From Dryas octopetala (Eukaryota > Streptophyta > Magnoliopsida > Rosales > Rosaceae), in the NCBI GenBank assembly GCA_963921425.1, contig OY992833.1, positions 10,023,738-10,087,737 of the forward strand: a stretch of DNA of 64,000 bases. The letters are read 5' to 3'. This document shows positions 33,360 through 45,847 of the stretch, in pieces. The position numbers were made by a program, and so were the translations under genes. How positions within the stretch are numbered: the first letter of the stretch is position 1; each line of letters starts with the position of its first letter. Under the pieces are notes generated by a model. That model worked only from the letters and a program-made list of their open reading frames with translations, searched no databases and had not been told where the DNA came from.

Positions 33360-34670
33360 TTTTTATTTTTTAAATTAATTAATTATGAATTTTGGCTCAT
33401 ATTATCTCCTAAAATTAAGATAATTAATATGAATTAATTTTAAGAATTATGGAATTTTAAAGATAATTTTAGGATAAATAATATTAATTTTAAGAATTAT
33501 GGAATTATGGAATTTTGGCTCATATTCCATAATTTTAAGAATTATGGAATTTTGGTTCATATTAATTTTAAGATAATTAATATTAACTTTAGGAATTAAT
33601 ATTAAAGATGTCCTAATTTTTCCATTAGGACATCTTTTATATATACTTACACTTTTTAATTAAAACAACTATTCAAAATATATCAATTTTTATATTTTTT
33701 TAATTTAAAATTATTTAAGATAATTTCCGCTTAGGTAATATTATGTTTGAGATTTAGGGTTTAGGGTATAGAATGTATAATGTGGCATATTAGGTTTTAA
33801 GATCACTCAAAATCTCTGACTTAAAACCTAACGTAAAGCCGACAAACCATGCACAAGAATAAGACTTACGGGATTAGGGTTTAGATTTAGGGTATAGGGG
33901 TTTAGATAGAATAATGTGATAATATTAGGATAATATGATATGATAATACTAGAATAATATAGTAAGATAATATTAGGATAATATTAGAATTTAAATCTCA
34001 TTAATTTTAAAGTAAATTACTCTAAAGTTCATTTTACAGCCCTAAATGATAAATAAACTAACCTAAAAAGTTACAATGATAAATAGGTTTAATTTGTACA
34101 AATAAAGCCCACTTTATATCTTCTTCCTTGTTTTTTTTTTTTTTTTGAACTGCAAAAATTGCCACTGTCGCACAGTGGTAATTAGTAACAGTATAACACG
34201 AGTATTTTATACAATTCAAATAGTGAAAATTGACGAGCACTCGGTGAACAGTACCTACCGAGTGCTCTGTGAAAGTTCTGAGCACTCAGACCGACCTGTC
34301 ACCATGTTTTGCAAATGGGTCAGCCGATCATGGGCTTTTTAATTTTGTACTTTAAAAAAAAAACCCCTTCAATTTATGATGATATTAGACTAGTTTTGAA
34401 ATAAAAATATTTGGACAATATTTTGGACTTTAGTCAAAATTTAAATACCCTTATGGTTTTAGTCTAAATATAATTGATAAAATGGACCAAACTGTGAATC
34501 ATGGGATTTTAAAATGAGAAAATATTAAAAAAAATAAAATTTCAAGAGTGGTTTTAACTTTTATCAAATGTCCCCCCTTCTCTTTTTCCTAGTTCACATT
34601 GGTAAATTAATTTTTTAACAACCGTTCTATTTTTAACCGACTGATCACAATCCAAATCCAGTTCAGAATG
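33360..34670 (+). repeat. Repeat block S', unit B
   Basis: Copy of 19860-21174, almost unchanged. Confidence 0.85.
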
Positions 34671-36077
34671 TTGTTAATGAGAAAATTGAGAAGACTATTG
34701 AAGGCTTGAAGCAAAGGTATGTATGGTTGGATAAGAAGCTTCAAACTCCTGAATATTCAGTCATTCTAATGATTCTCCACCAATATTGTAAGTTTAAGTC
34801 TCCAAATTGATATTGAAACATACAAATTGATTAATTATAGTCTAAATTTTGAGCTTTCAAATAGAGACCTTTAGAGTCATATCATAAGCAAAAAGAAGAC
34901 AGTTGAACAAGTTTGTCCCACATCGCTAAAATGAAATTTGACATTACGCTTTATAAGCCTAGTACAAGAATGTTGTATCGCCGAGCTTAGCAACGCAAGC
35001 TTGTAACCCAAGTGGGGGCATTGAGGTGTTGGGACATTGACTCAGCATTTGCTGGTCGGGTTTGGTGTGGCTTCAATCTGGCCCGCCCATTCCAAGCGAG
35101 GGGTTGAGCTTTGTGGCTTGGGCGAAGGCTCGGGTCACACGGCTTCTAGAGTGGAGGGCACAGCGTGAGGCTGTCTTCACAGAGCAGCGATTACCTTCCG
35201 CTCTTTGCAGTGGAAGGATAACGGGTCGGTGCCACCCTGATCCATCATCGTCTGCCGGGCTCTGCCAATTGGACCAACACCTTTTTTTATTTTGCTTCTC
35301 AGCAAAAACAACCTTCCATTTCGTAAGTGGATTTTTGGCTTTCTGATGGGTAAGATAATGAGAATTTCGTGTAGATTTTAGTGGTTAATCAAAGTGTGTC
35401 TTCTATTTCTTATGGGTAAGTGGATTTTTGGCTTTCTGATGGGTAAGATAGTGAGAATTTCGTGTAGATTTTAGTGGTTAATCAAAGTGTGTTCTTGAAA
35501 ATTATTATTTGGGAACTGAACATTTTGCTTGTTTCGAAGGCTTCAATAGCCTTCAAGCCTTCAATAGTCTTCGAAAGATTAGGCAACCTGTTTTGTTTTA
35601 ATGCCAATGAGCTTATGTTGCGACAATTTGTTTTTATTTTCGTTCGAAGTGCTAAGGATTTTGAACGCTATTCATTCAATTTTGTTTTGATTGAGATAAT
35701 TTAATATTTGAATGGTTATTTAACCAGAAAAACTTTATATGATCATTCAAAATTTAGGCCTTTTAATTTTATAATTTATCGACAGTCTTATGGCTTTTAA
35801 AATTCTAACTAAAGTCTCATAATATTGTAACTATTTCATGTTACATAATATTGGTCCATTAATTTCTATTTTTTTCACACACACCAGATGCCGAGCGCTC
35901 GGCAGCCATTTTCGAGTGTTCAGCAGTGCATTTTTACTTCTTCCTTAAGCCCTGGTTTGTCAGTTTTATATTATGTTTTAACTTTGAGATTTTGGGCTCC
36001 ACAAAACTCATTCTATACTCATTCTATACTCTATTAAGATATGAGGTGAACTTGTATCCCTATACCCTCAAAAAATA
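34671..36077 (+). other. Unit-specific segment, unit B
   Basis: Copy of 21175-22582 with the same exon-like piece, LTR-like piece, ~93 bp duplication and 22 nt inverted pair. One visible substitution is GATCGAG/GATTGAG near 35689. Confidence 0.6.
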
Positions 36078-36447
36078 AAAAAATAATGACATATTTATTT
36101 GACAAGGCAATGGTCAAAGGGCTTTATTTGAAAAAAAAAAAAAAAAACAAAATCATAAGGTTTTTTTTCAAATAAGAAATGTTAGAATTACTAAACTCTA
36201 ATTTTTTTCTTTTTCTAATCAGAGGTGGTATTTGGGGTTATGGTTACCATGAGCGGGTGAGGCCCAGACCTCCTGATTGTATTCCTTGTAGCCTGGAAGA
36301 GGATAGATTGGGCTTGGTGAGGCCCAAGCCTCCTGATTGTATTCTATTTTTTAGATGTGAGGTTACAACCAATAAAAGAGATATCTTGTACGCTCAAATT
36401 AACTTATTTGATAACTTTAAATTGAGATTTATAAATAAAAAGAGAAA
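36078..36447 (+). repeat. Repeat block P, unit B
   Basis: Copy of 22583-22952, split from block S by CACTA-2. Confidence 0.9.
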
Positions 36448-37798
36448 ATTTACTACTATAATAATGTAAATAGACATCGGTCAATAGACAACGATTTGTG
36501 TTTTGTCCGTTATCTTAATTTACTACACAACGGTTTTTACAAAACCGTTATATGGACGTATAATATCCAATGGTATTTGGTTTTGAGATTTTTCTTAAAT
36601 TATTAAACACAATAGTTTTAGACAAAACTGTTGTATTGGTTAAGTTACAAGAAAATAAAGAATTTGCGGTTCTTTGTATTTGGCCAAAAGCGGAGGCGCG
36701 CTAATGAACAGTCCTCTCCTTAAGTCTAATTTGGTCAAAGCCCTCTGACTTCACCTACTTTCAGACACTCATCCCCCATTCGATTTCCATCTTTGCCGTC
36801 CTCAACTCCTCATCGCGCAGAAATCTCTCATAGCTCGATCTCTTTCCTTTTGCATTATCCAAATTTTCTCCCTCTCTATCTCTATCCTCTCTCTACGTCT
36901 ATCAGTGTCTCTCTCGCTCTCTCTCCATTTCTGCTACTGACCGTTCTCGGCTAGATTTGGGAGCCCAACCAGTAAAGCTCATACAAGGTTTCGCTCTAAC
37001 TGTAAAGCCCATCCCTATCTAATTATGATTTTAATGTTGGTTAGATTTTCTTGATTTAGGATTTAGGGTTTCATACAAGGAAGCTCCTCCCTATCTGATG
37101 AGGGTTTTTAATGTTTATTTGATTTTCTTGATTTAGGATTTAGGGTTTCATACAAGGAAGCTCCTCTATGAAAAGCATAATTTCTCTTTTCGTCAGTTCT
37201 TTTCTTTTGTTCAATTTCGGTGAGTTCTTCAACTGGGTACCTGTAATTTTTCCTTATATTCACTTTTATATGATGAGTTTTCTCTTTCTTTTAAGTTTGA
37301 GATTTCTATCTTTTCTTACATTTTGATGCATCTCTCCCACCTCCCACCTACATACCCATTCTGATTTTTTTTTTTTAAAATCTGTGGTAATACATGAGTT
37401 GGTGAATATTGTGTCTATGTATCTGTGAGAGAGAGAGAGAGAATGGAGAGGGTGGTATAACCATCAAAGTTTGTTTAAGAAATTAATAAAGGATGTGTTT
37501 CTATGAGCAAAGAAAAAACAATGCCATTCTAAAATCTCAAATTAAGCTAGACTCTTTATCCAATTATGTTTTTAGAGGACTTGGTAATTTTCTTTGTTCT
37601 GCTTATTTTGTGCTTTTAGAGTAGTTTGTAATCTCTAATGACTAATCTATTCTTTTGAATACTTGTTCTACTAGTTTTGTGCTTAATAATTTACTTTAAT
37701 TTTCCATTACTTGAATCTCACTCTAGGCAAAATCTAAGAGAAAAAAAAATTAATTAGTATATAGGTGTTTTTCATTAATGAGTTATACATGGATGCAG

Positions 37799-37961
37799 AA
37801 AATGTTGTTGTGGGAGATGCAGGCTATTCATCTTGAAGCTCATGTTGAACAGATGTTTGATGGTTTGGATGATGCAGATGGTGCAGAGGATGTACCCTTT
37901 GATGAGCTCGTGGGCATGCAAGGACCTGTGTTTCATTTAATTAGTTGAAAATGCATTCACT
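37799..37961 (+). pseudogene. Captured SUD1/MARCH6-like E3 ligase exon (unit B)
   Basis: Same as 24304-24466, including the frame-breaking small duplication before the GTAAGT donor. Confidence 0.83.
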
Positions 37962-38278
37962 GTAAGTTGGTTGTCACTGATTTCCCCTGCCCCCCTCCTT
38001 TTAATTTATGGTTGCTGATATATTGTTTCTCAGGTTTTACAGTCTTTTCCTAGTTGCTCTCCCTGTAATCTTTATCTTTTGTTCTTATATTTTTACCAGT
38101 CTCTATTTGTATTCTTAATGAAAGAAATTTTCTTATTTATGTAATTAATATTAACGTGTTGAGTGAATGAGGGACCCAAGTTTTGTTTGAACTTCTAAAT
38201 TTATCATGTTTTTCCAGCATATAAGTTGTTGTTATATATTGTTAATATATTTGTTTTCCTTTCTCTCCTTGTTTTTAG

Positions 38279-40618
38279 ATCCATCTGTTGCTTTATTACA
38301 TCATCTTGGACAGCAATTGAAGCAGGTGACTAATGTTAATCTCTTTGATGCTAAGGCTTTGGAATCGATCAAATCAACCAGTTTATATGTAAGCTCTTGA
38401 CCTTTTTTGTTTCTTGCTATACATTTTGTTAGGGGTACTTTGATATATCATAGATTCTTGCTTTATCTTAGTCAAACCCAAGTTTGTTATTGCTGCAATT
38501 CATTGTTGCAGAATACATCTACTCGATCACTTTTTAGTGTTGGGAATAGGATTCTGGATGACAACATTGAGAGAAATAATGGCAATGTACCTCATGTATG
38601 GCAGTAAGAGGATACATGGATCCGATACTGTTGAAGCCTTCATGAATCCATGCACATTTATAATTTAATTCCTTGTTCTCTGCTGTACATTTTATTTTGT
38701 ATCCTTCATTAATCACTATTGGAATTTTAAATGGACCTGTTTGAAGCCTCAGGTCTTTTATTAGTGACATGACTAGGAAAAAAGGAGAAAGAATGGCTGA
38801 ACAGGTCTCTTTCAGATTGTTCTTGGTTGCAATTCATTCTATGTCTTCTGCTTTTTTGTATTTTATAACTTCTTTTCTCTTTTATTAATTTTCTGCTTCT
38901 ATAGAATGGGGAAACTAAATACATAATGTAGTTATATAATTTTTTTCTTTCTTAAATTATATATGGTTTGGCAAGGTGGTTATCTTTCTCAATTGCTTTC
39001 TCCTTAACAATATTGTAGAAATATGTTTGTAGAAACATTTCTGTTGGGCCTCTAACAGTTGCTAACATCTGTAAATCTCTTGAAGAAAATTATTAAATGG
39101 CTTGTACATGAGTAGGAGTCTTGAAGATGTAATTTTTTTAATCAATGTGTTCCGTTGACCTAGGAATTGTATGTTCTCTGGGTCCTAAGGTTGGTAGTCG
39201 ATAACCAGGTGGTAATAAAAGAGGAAAATGGATTGTACATACATCAGATGGCCAATATTTTAGTTCTTTGGTAGTTGTACTGCTTTCCACCATTTAACAA
39301 TTATTTTATAGTGTTTCCATGGTCTATGTGGCTTTCATGTTAAAGGTTAGCCCTGTCATTAGCTGCTAACTTATTTTAGTTTGTCTGCAGAGTTCCTAAG
39401 TAGAGCTTTACATTTAGTGTAGTGTGTAGTGCGAAAATCTTGGTATTTAGAAATGGAAGTTCCAATTTTATGTTTTACTAACTAACCATTTTGGTCAATA
39501 TATTGTCTATTGATTCTATGTCCATTTTGTCTGCTCGTAGAATTTTGTTTTCAAACCTAGCTTATTACCTCAAGAGGGAAAAGCAGAAGGCTTTAGAGAA
39601 TATGGAAAGAACTTCAGCTCAGGTATGGTTATCCATATTTCTGACAGAGTTATGCTTAGTGCATGCTTAGGCTTTGGAATGCATAGTTTTAGTAATTATT
39701 GTACTAAATCTTTGGTAAATCTTAGGTTATCCATATCTCTAGCATCACTATTTTTATTTATTTAGCTTTCAATTAAATATTTGGTAAATCTTTTCTTGAC
39801 ATTTTTGAAATTGTAATAAACCATCCATTGCTGTTTAAAGGGTGTTTTCCTTCTCAAATGACTCATAAAGAATTTTAACAAAAAGAGATTGTACGTGAAA
39901 GACTTGACTTGACTTGACTTTCAAAAAGGTTTTTATGTAAGCTTTGATGTATATATATGGACAATTGGAATGTGCATATATTGATGGTTTTGTTTATCCT
40001 TACAAATGGAAAGGATGCTGAAGAAGGGAGATGGCCAGAAAGTGGTTATGGATGGTTATTGATTTTACAAGAGAGGATCATTCACAAGCTGTGCTTTTTG
40101 TGTGTGTCAGTTCTTGACAAGTAAATATATACATATGCCTTTTAATAAACCCCCCTTTTATAGGCATAATATATCTGCATCAGCTAATTGGCCCATGGAT
40201 GATGGCCTTCAGTTTCTATGCTCATTGTAGGAAATGGGAAATTGTGAAATAAACTTACAAAGTTTTGTAAGCATAATGATTATGTGATGAAAAACTCATA
40301 GCTGTAGCAAACTTACATTATTAACAATTGACATGCAGGAACTTGAAAGGCAATCAATTATGAGGCTTTGTTTCAAATGCTCTTTTGGAAAGATCAGAAG
40401 CTGGATTACTTGTACAGAGGTACACCTTCCCATCTCAAAATATTTAAATGTCACATTTTATGGTTGCAGATAGAAGCTCAAAATGTGTCTTTATTTTCAC
40501 ATATTTTGATTTTTCTTTAATTAATGAGTCCATTTGCCTATTTTTCTGTAGGGATTCAAAGACGGGAGGAGCTCAAAATGCTTTGGTTGTCGGTCCATCT
40601 ACACCAAAGGCACAATGA
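38279..40618 (+). pseudogene. Captured exons of an unidentified host gene (unit B)
   Basis: Same exon-like blocks and splice sites as 24784-27123, including the likely 1 bp deletion in the fourth block. The terminal block ends in TGA at about 40616-40618. Confidence 0.58.
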
Positions 40619-41569
40619 GTAGTCTCTTGCTCTCTCAGTTTATTATTCTCTTATTATCTTCATGAAAGGTCTTTGGAGGATGGTTTCTCATGTTTTTATT
40701 TTATCTATGTTGTACATGTATTGACTTGTTGGTCATTTGGGGCAGCAAGACATTTTATTTTGTGAGGGAGGAGAGTAGTATACATGTATTTCTTTGATAC
40801 ATTATGACTTTGTACATTGAAAAGGTTGAAAATATTATTGATTACTTTGTATCTAGATGTTAACAAGTAAATAATACAACAGATTCTCTATCAAAAGTGT
40901 TGTATGTACCTTTGATTTATAATGGTTCAATATCAGAAATCATTCTCTAATCCATAAGCATACCACGAAATCCTTAAAAAATTGTTGTACTAAATAACTT
41001 CATGCAACAGTTTCCAACACAAAATCGATGTATCAAAGAATTATATACATCTAAACAAACTTGAAATAAATAGGCCACACAACGGTTATATACTAAAAAC
41101 CGATGTTCTTAATAACTTTATGCAACGGTTTATTATTAACACCGTTGTATGAAAAAGCTATAGACATGACAATTGCATGTTTATGAATACCATACACAAC
41201 GGTTTATATATAGCAATACATTGTTGTCTTGAAGGGTATTTTAGCTCGAGTTTCTACTTAAAATAGTTGTAAAATACATATGTTTAGTAATCATAACCGT
41301 TGTCTAAATTGCTTTTACACATCTGTCTTTAAGGATAAACCGATGTATAAGTTAGTGCTCAACAACAGTTTTCTCTAAACTATTGGTTTTGAGGGTGTAT
41401 ATACAACGGTTTTACACCTAAAACCGTTGTGTTAATGTCATCAACACAACGGGAAAAAACCGTTATCTAGTTGTACCCCAATAGACGTCGGTCGATTAGA
41501 CGACGGTATTTAGGAACACTAGACAACGGTTTTTACCCATTGTCTATTAGCTTTTTTGTAGTAGTGATT

Positions 41570-42915
41570 AGGTGTAAGTTCAATTTTGGAGTGTCTTTTG
41601 GACTAAAACCATATAGCTTTTTTTATTTGTACTGAAATCCATTTTTTTAGGCTAAAGTTCAAAAAATGGACCCACATATATGTCGCTTTTTTGAATTTTG
41701 GCTCATATTATCTCCTAAAATTAAGATAATTAATATGAATTAATTTTAAGAATTTTGGAATTTTGGCTCATATTCCATAATTTTAAGAATTATTGAATTT
41801 TGGTTCATATTAATTTTAAGATAATTAATATTAATTTTAGGAATTAATATTAAAGATGTCCTAATTTTTCCATTAGGACATCTTTAATACTTACACTTTT
41901 TAATTAAAACAACTATTCAAAATATATCAATTTTTATATTTTTTAATTTAAAATTATTTAAGATAATTTCCGCTTAGGTAATATTATGTTTTAGATTTAG
42001 GGTTTAGGTTATAGAGTGTATAATGTGGCATATTAGGTTTTAAGATCACCCAAAATCTTTGACTTAAAACCTAACGTAAAGCCGACAAACCATGCACAAG
42101 AATAAGACTTACGGGATTAGGGTTTAGATTTAGGGTATAGGGTTTTAGATAGGATAAAGTGATAATATTAGGATAATATAATATGATAATACTAGAATAA
42201 TATAATAAGATAATATTAGGATAATATTAGAATTTAAATCTCATTAATTTTAAAGTAAATTACTCTAAAGTTCATTTTACAAGGCCAAATGATAAACAAA
42301 CTCACCTAAAAAGTTACAATGATAAATAAGTTCAATTTGTACAAATAAACCCCATTTTATATCTTCTTCCTTGTTTTTTGTTTTTTTTTTTTGAACTGGA
42401 AAAATTGTCACTGTTGCACAGTGGTAATTAGTAACAGTATAACACGAGTGTTTTATACAATTCAAATAGTGAAAATTGACGAGCACTCGGTGAACAGTAC
42501 CGAGTGCTCGATGAAAGTTCCTAGCACTCAGACCGACCTATCACCATGTTTTGCAAATGGGTCGCCCGATCATGGGCTTTTTAATTTTGCACTTTAAAAA
42601 AAAAAAAAAACCCCTTCAATTTATGATGATATTAGAGTAGTTTTGAAATAAAAATATTTGGACAATATTTTGGACTTTAGTCAAAATTTAAATACCCTTA
42701 TGGTTTTAGTCTAAATATAATTGATAAAATGGACCAAATTGTGAATCATGAGATTTTAAAATGAGAAAATATTAAAAAAATTATCTTCAAGAGTGGTTTT
42801 AACTGTTAACAAATGTCTCCCCTTATCTTTTTCCTAGTTCACACTGGTAAATTAATTTTTTAACAACCGTTCTATTTTTAACCGACTGATCACAATCCAA
42901 ATCCAGTTCAGAATG
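41570..42915 (+). repeat. Repeat block S, complete right copy
   Basis: It continues from unit B through the point where unit A is cut and ends at the b561 gene B promoter, matching 370-1677. It shows that the S-b561 arrangement is shared by both b561 loci. Confidence 0.88.
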
Positions 42916-42948
42916 GAATAGCCAGCCCTAAACTGGAATTAAACTTTT

Positions 42949-42958
42949 CCATATAAGT
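42949..42958 (+). promoter_or_regulatory. Candidate TATA box of b561-DOMON gene B
   Basis: CCATATAAGT at the same distance from the start codon as in gene A. Confidence 0.4.
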
Positions 42959-43058
42959 ATAGCCAGCCCTAGCTTTCAAGTTTCAACTCACAAACAAATT
43001 TCTCTTCTCTCTTTGCGTACTGCATGTGTTAGTGCGTGTGAAAGCTCTCCATCCCATC

Positions 43059-44270
43059 ATGGCAAGGATTTTGAGGTCTCTCTTCTTTCTTTCCCTCATT
43101 CTCAGCTCGTTTTTGATCTCAATCACTTCACAACCACAACCCTGCACTACCCACAAATTCCCAAACAAGAAAACCTTTGCTGCTTGCAATGACCTACCAG
43201 TCTTGAATTCGACCCTACACTGGAATTTCTATCCATCAACAGGAACGGTTGATGTTGCTTTCAGACAAACCGTGGTTGGCGAATCGAGATGGATTGCGTG
43301 GGCTATTAATCCAACCTCAACAGGCATGGTGGGTTCACAAGCCATCGTTGCTTTTCGAAGAACCGACGGAAGCATGTCGGTTTATGCATCACCCATTAGA
43401 AGCGATGTGACTCTGTTGGAGCAAGGAAATCTCAGCTTTCCTGTACATGATGTCTCTGCAACCTATGAGAATAGCCAAATCACTATATTTGCCACCATAG
43501 GGCTGCCAAACAATGTCAGCATTGTGAACCATGTTTGGCAGGAAGGACTGTTGTCCAGAAACACACCAACAATGCATTCACTGTCAGGACCAAACGTCAA
43601 ATCATTTGGAACTCTAGACTTTATTTCTGGACAGATTAAAGCAAGTAGACCCGGAACAAAATCTAAGTTGCAATATGCCCATGGAATTATTAATACAATC
43701 AGTTGGGGTATACTTATGCCTGTTGGGATCATTATAGCAAGGTATGTCAAAGAATTTAGAGTAGCAGATCCGCTTTGGTTCTATCTTCATAGAGCATGTC
43801 AGTTTATCAGTTTTCTTGTCGGGTTTGCTGGCTGGGGGACGGGGATTTTTCTCGGTCGACTTAAGTTTTCGAGAATTCTATACAAACCCCACGGATGCAT
43901 AGGTTGCACTCTCTTATGTCTTGCTATAATTCAAGTCCTTGCAGCTGTTTTGTTTAGGCCCAAGAAAGACCACAAGAAGAGATTCATCTGGGAGTTGTTC
44001 CACTATGCCTTTGGTTATGCAACAATCATCCTCGGCATAATAAATATCTTTAAAGGGTTTGATATATTGGAACCAGAAAAGATGTGGAAACTTGGTTATA
44101 TTTTGATTATTGGAGTTCTGGGGTGCATTGCTGCAGGCTTGGAAGCAATTAAAATTTACAACTGGTTTTTCGGGTGGAAAATGAGAGATGTAGAGAAGAA
44201 AACACGGCAGGAAATACGTGCAACGAAGATGGGTGATGATGTTACTGCACCACCGGAGATTTATGTCTAG
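43059..44270 (+). CDS. Cytochrome b561 and DOMON domain-containing protein, copy B
   Basis: Single-exon gene, 403 aa from the ATG at 43059 (the upstream in-frame ATG at 43026 is disfavoured for the same reason as in copy A). It has the same layout: signal peptide, DOMON/DUF568 region, b561 core with four heme-type histidines and a charged tail. It differs from copy A at P to S and F to L in the signal peptide, VGS to AAV at residues 295-297 just before LFRPKKDH, N to K six residues after RPKKD, and two silent sites. The alanine-rich version looks the more ordinary one for this membrane helix; that is a judgement from general knowledge of the family. It lies about 4.2 kb from the 3' end of the mL46 gene, in convergent orientation. 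Confidence 0.94.
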   Translation: MARILRSLFFLSLILSSFLISITSQPQPCTTHKFPNKKTFAACNDLPVLNSTLHWNFYPSTGTVDVAFRQTVVGESRWIAWAINPTSTGMVGSQAIVAFRRTDGSMSVYASPIRSDVTLLEQGNLSFPVHDVSATYENSQITIFATIGLPNNVSIVNHVWQEGLLSRNTPTMHSLSGPNVKSFGTLDFISGQIKASRPGTKSKLQYAHGIINTISWGILMPVGIIIARYVKEFRVADPLWFYLHRACQFISFLVGFAGWGTGIFLGRLKFSRILYKPHGCIGCTLLCLAIIQVLAAVLFRPKKDHKKRFIWELFHYAFGYATIILGIINIFKGFDILEPEKMWKLGYILIIGVLGCIAAGLEAIKIYNWFFGWKMRDVEKKTRQEIRATKMGDDVTAPPEIYV

Positions 44271-45360
44271 AGATATATATTTTTTCTTTCTTTACTGTTT
44301 TACTATTCTAGCTTAAAGTAGAATCACCACTTAAACATGATTAATATTTGTATTTGTTTTTAACTTTTTACTTAACTTCCAAATATATATACCACTTATT
44401 TCTGTAAATTTATTGCGGAGACAATTTCAATTTCAATGGCCATTCACAAACAAGCATGCTACTTTTCAATTTGATGTTATGACAAGTAAAATCTCTATGG
44501 TTCAATAAAGTAACATCTCCACGCATTTGCTTTATATTAACATTAATCTAAAAGAATGTTTTGTTCCACAAGTAAAATTAATTCCATTACAAAATAATCA
44601 CACGTACAATGAATACATATCAACCTCCTTTCCCAAGTTCCACTAGTTTTCTGTTATCAGGCCTGCAGATACCCTTTCTCCTCCAGGTAGGAATTTACGA
44701 TTTTTGCAATATCACTCGGGCAGACACAGTCCCTACTATTTGGCAAATTAGTATTTTGGAGTCTAATTTTAGACATTAACATCAGAAAATGAAAGCTAAT
44801 TAAGAAATCAAAAAGCATTTCAAAACAAGGAATATAAGGACATGAATAACAAAGGGAAAACTCAAGGCTAATAGAATTTGATTTGATTAGTAATTTTGCA
44901 CTATTCTAGAAAAGATTTTAATAAGGAGCCAAGCATTTTCTTCTAATAAAGTCTAGTACGTGAAAGGGTGCACCAAAATAGTGAAGGGAATAGAAGATCA
45001 CATATTCAGGCTACAACATCTTATCCTTTCAAAACATGGAAAAAAAGAAAAAAAAAGAATGCTACGAAGACATGAAAAAGAAAGGACTTCTACAGTAATT
45101 CTTATTTTATCATATATATTGTCAAGTTGATCAGTTGCAAGAGGACCTTAGCCCATGCAAATCTTACTGAACGCTTGATATATCATGGTAACAAAATCCC
45201 TCTACTTTGTATGTATCCCAAGTTCATATCTTTCAGCTATTATCATAAATAAAACAGATCAGCGTTAATAACTTGTTTGTATATCACAGATTCATACTGT
45301 CATGCATACTGGACATGTCTACAAAAATTTCACAATAAAATCAGACTATCAAGTTCCCGG
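44271..45360 (+). repeat. Duplicated intergenic module, right locus copy 1
   Basis: 44271-44500 is b561 3' flank. 44500-45360 matches 47140-48020 and 6409-7150. A degraded version of the terminal-exon-like frame lies on the minus strand at about 44630-44735. No intact gene. Confidence 0.65.
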
Positions 45361-45443
45361 AGATGAAAAAGAAGAAGACACGGCAGGAAATACGTGCAAC
45401 GAAGATGGGTGATGATGTTACTGCACCAGAGATTTATGTCTAG
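45361..45443 (+). pseudogene. b561-DOMON C-terminal fragment
   Basis: It repeats the last ~26 codons of the b561 gene (KKTRQEIRATKMGDDVTAP then EIYV and TAG at 45441-45443) with one proline codon lost. It is followed by b561 3' flank, so the 3' end of the gene was duplicated together with its flank. There is no start codon and no domain. Confidence 0.88.
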
Positions 45444-45847
45444 AGATATATATATTTTCTTTCTTTACTTTTTTACTATTCTAGCTTAAAGTAGAATCAC
45501 CACTTACACATGATTAATATTTATCTTTGTTTTTAACTTTTTACTTAACTTCCAAATATACCACTTATTTCTGTAAATTTATTGTGGAGACAATTTAAAT
45601 TTCAATGGCCATTCACAGACAAGTATGCTACTTTTCAATTTGATGTTATGACAAGTAAAATCTCTGAACGCTTGATATATCACAGTAACAAAATCCCTCT
45701 ACTTTGTATGTATCCCAAGTTCATATTTTTTAACTATTATCATATATAAAAAACAAAAATAAAGCAGATTAACCAAAACCATACTGATCAGCTTTAATAA
45801 CTTGTTTGTATATCACAGATTCATACTGTTATACTGGACATGTCTAC
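45444..45847 (+). other. Second copy of b561 3' flank
   Basis: It matches 3033-3444. Nothing coding. Confidence 0.6.

Larger units (their letters stand above)
36451..41566 (+). mobile_element. CACTA-2, non-autonomous, unit B (5116 bp)
   Basis: It has the same termini and the same ATT duplication (36448-36450, 41567-41569) as the unit A copy. It is 5 bp shorter because GAGGCAACAATGG is reduced to GAGGATGG near 40680. Captured exon blocks are kept at an offset of about 13,495 bp (for example 37799-37961 for the SUD1-like exon). Confidence 0.92.
29055..42542 (+). repeat. Tandem unit B (~13.5 kb)
   Basis: Second head-to-tail copy of 15552-29053. At its right end block S continues normally into CACCATGTTTTGC and then to b561 gene B, so B carries the original right border and A ends at the breakpoint. 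Differences from A include CTCCGATTG/CTTAGATTG (17153/30653), a 5 bp deletion near 40680, and homopolymer and (AGA)n length changes. Confidence 0.95.
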
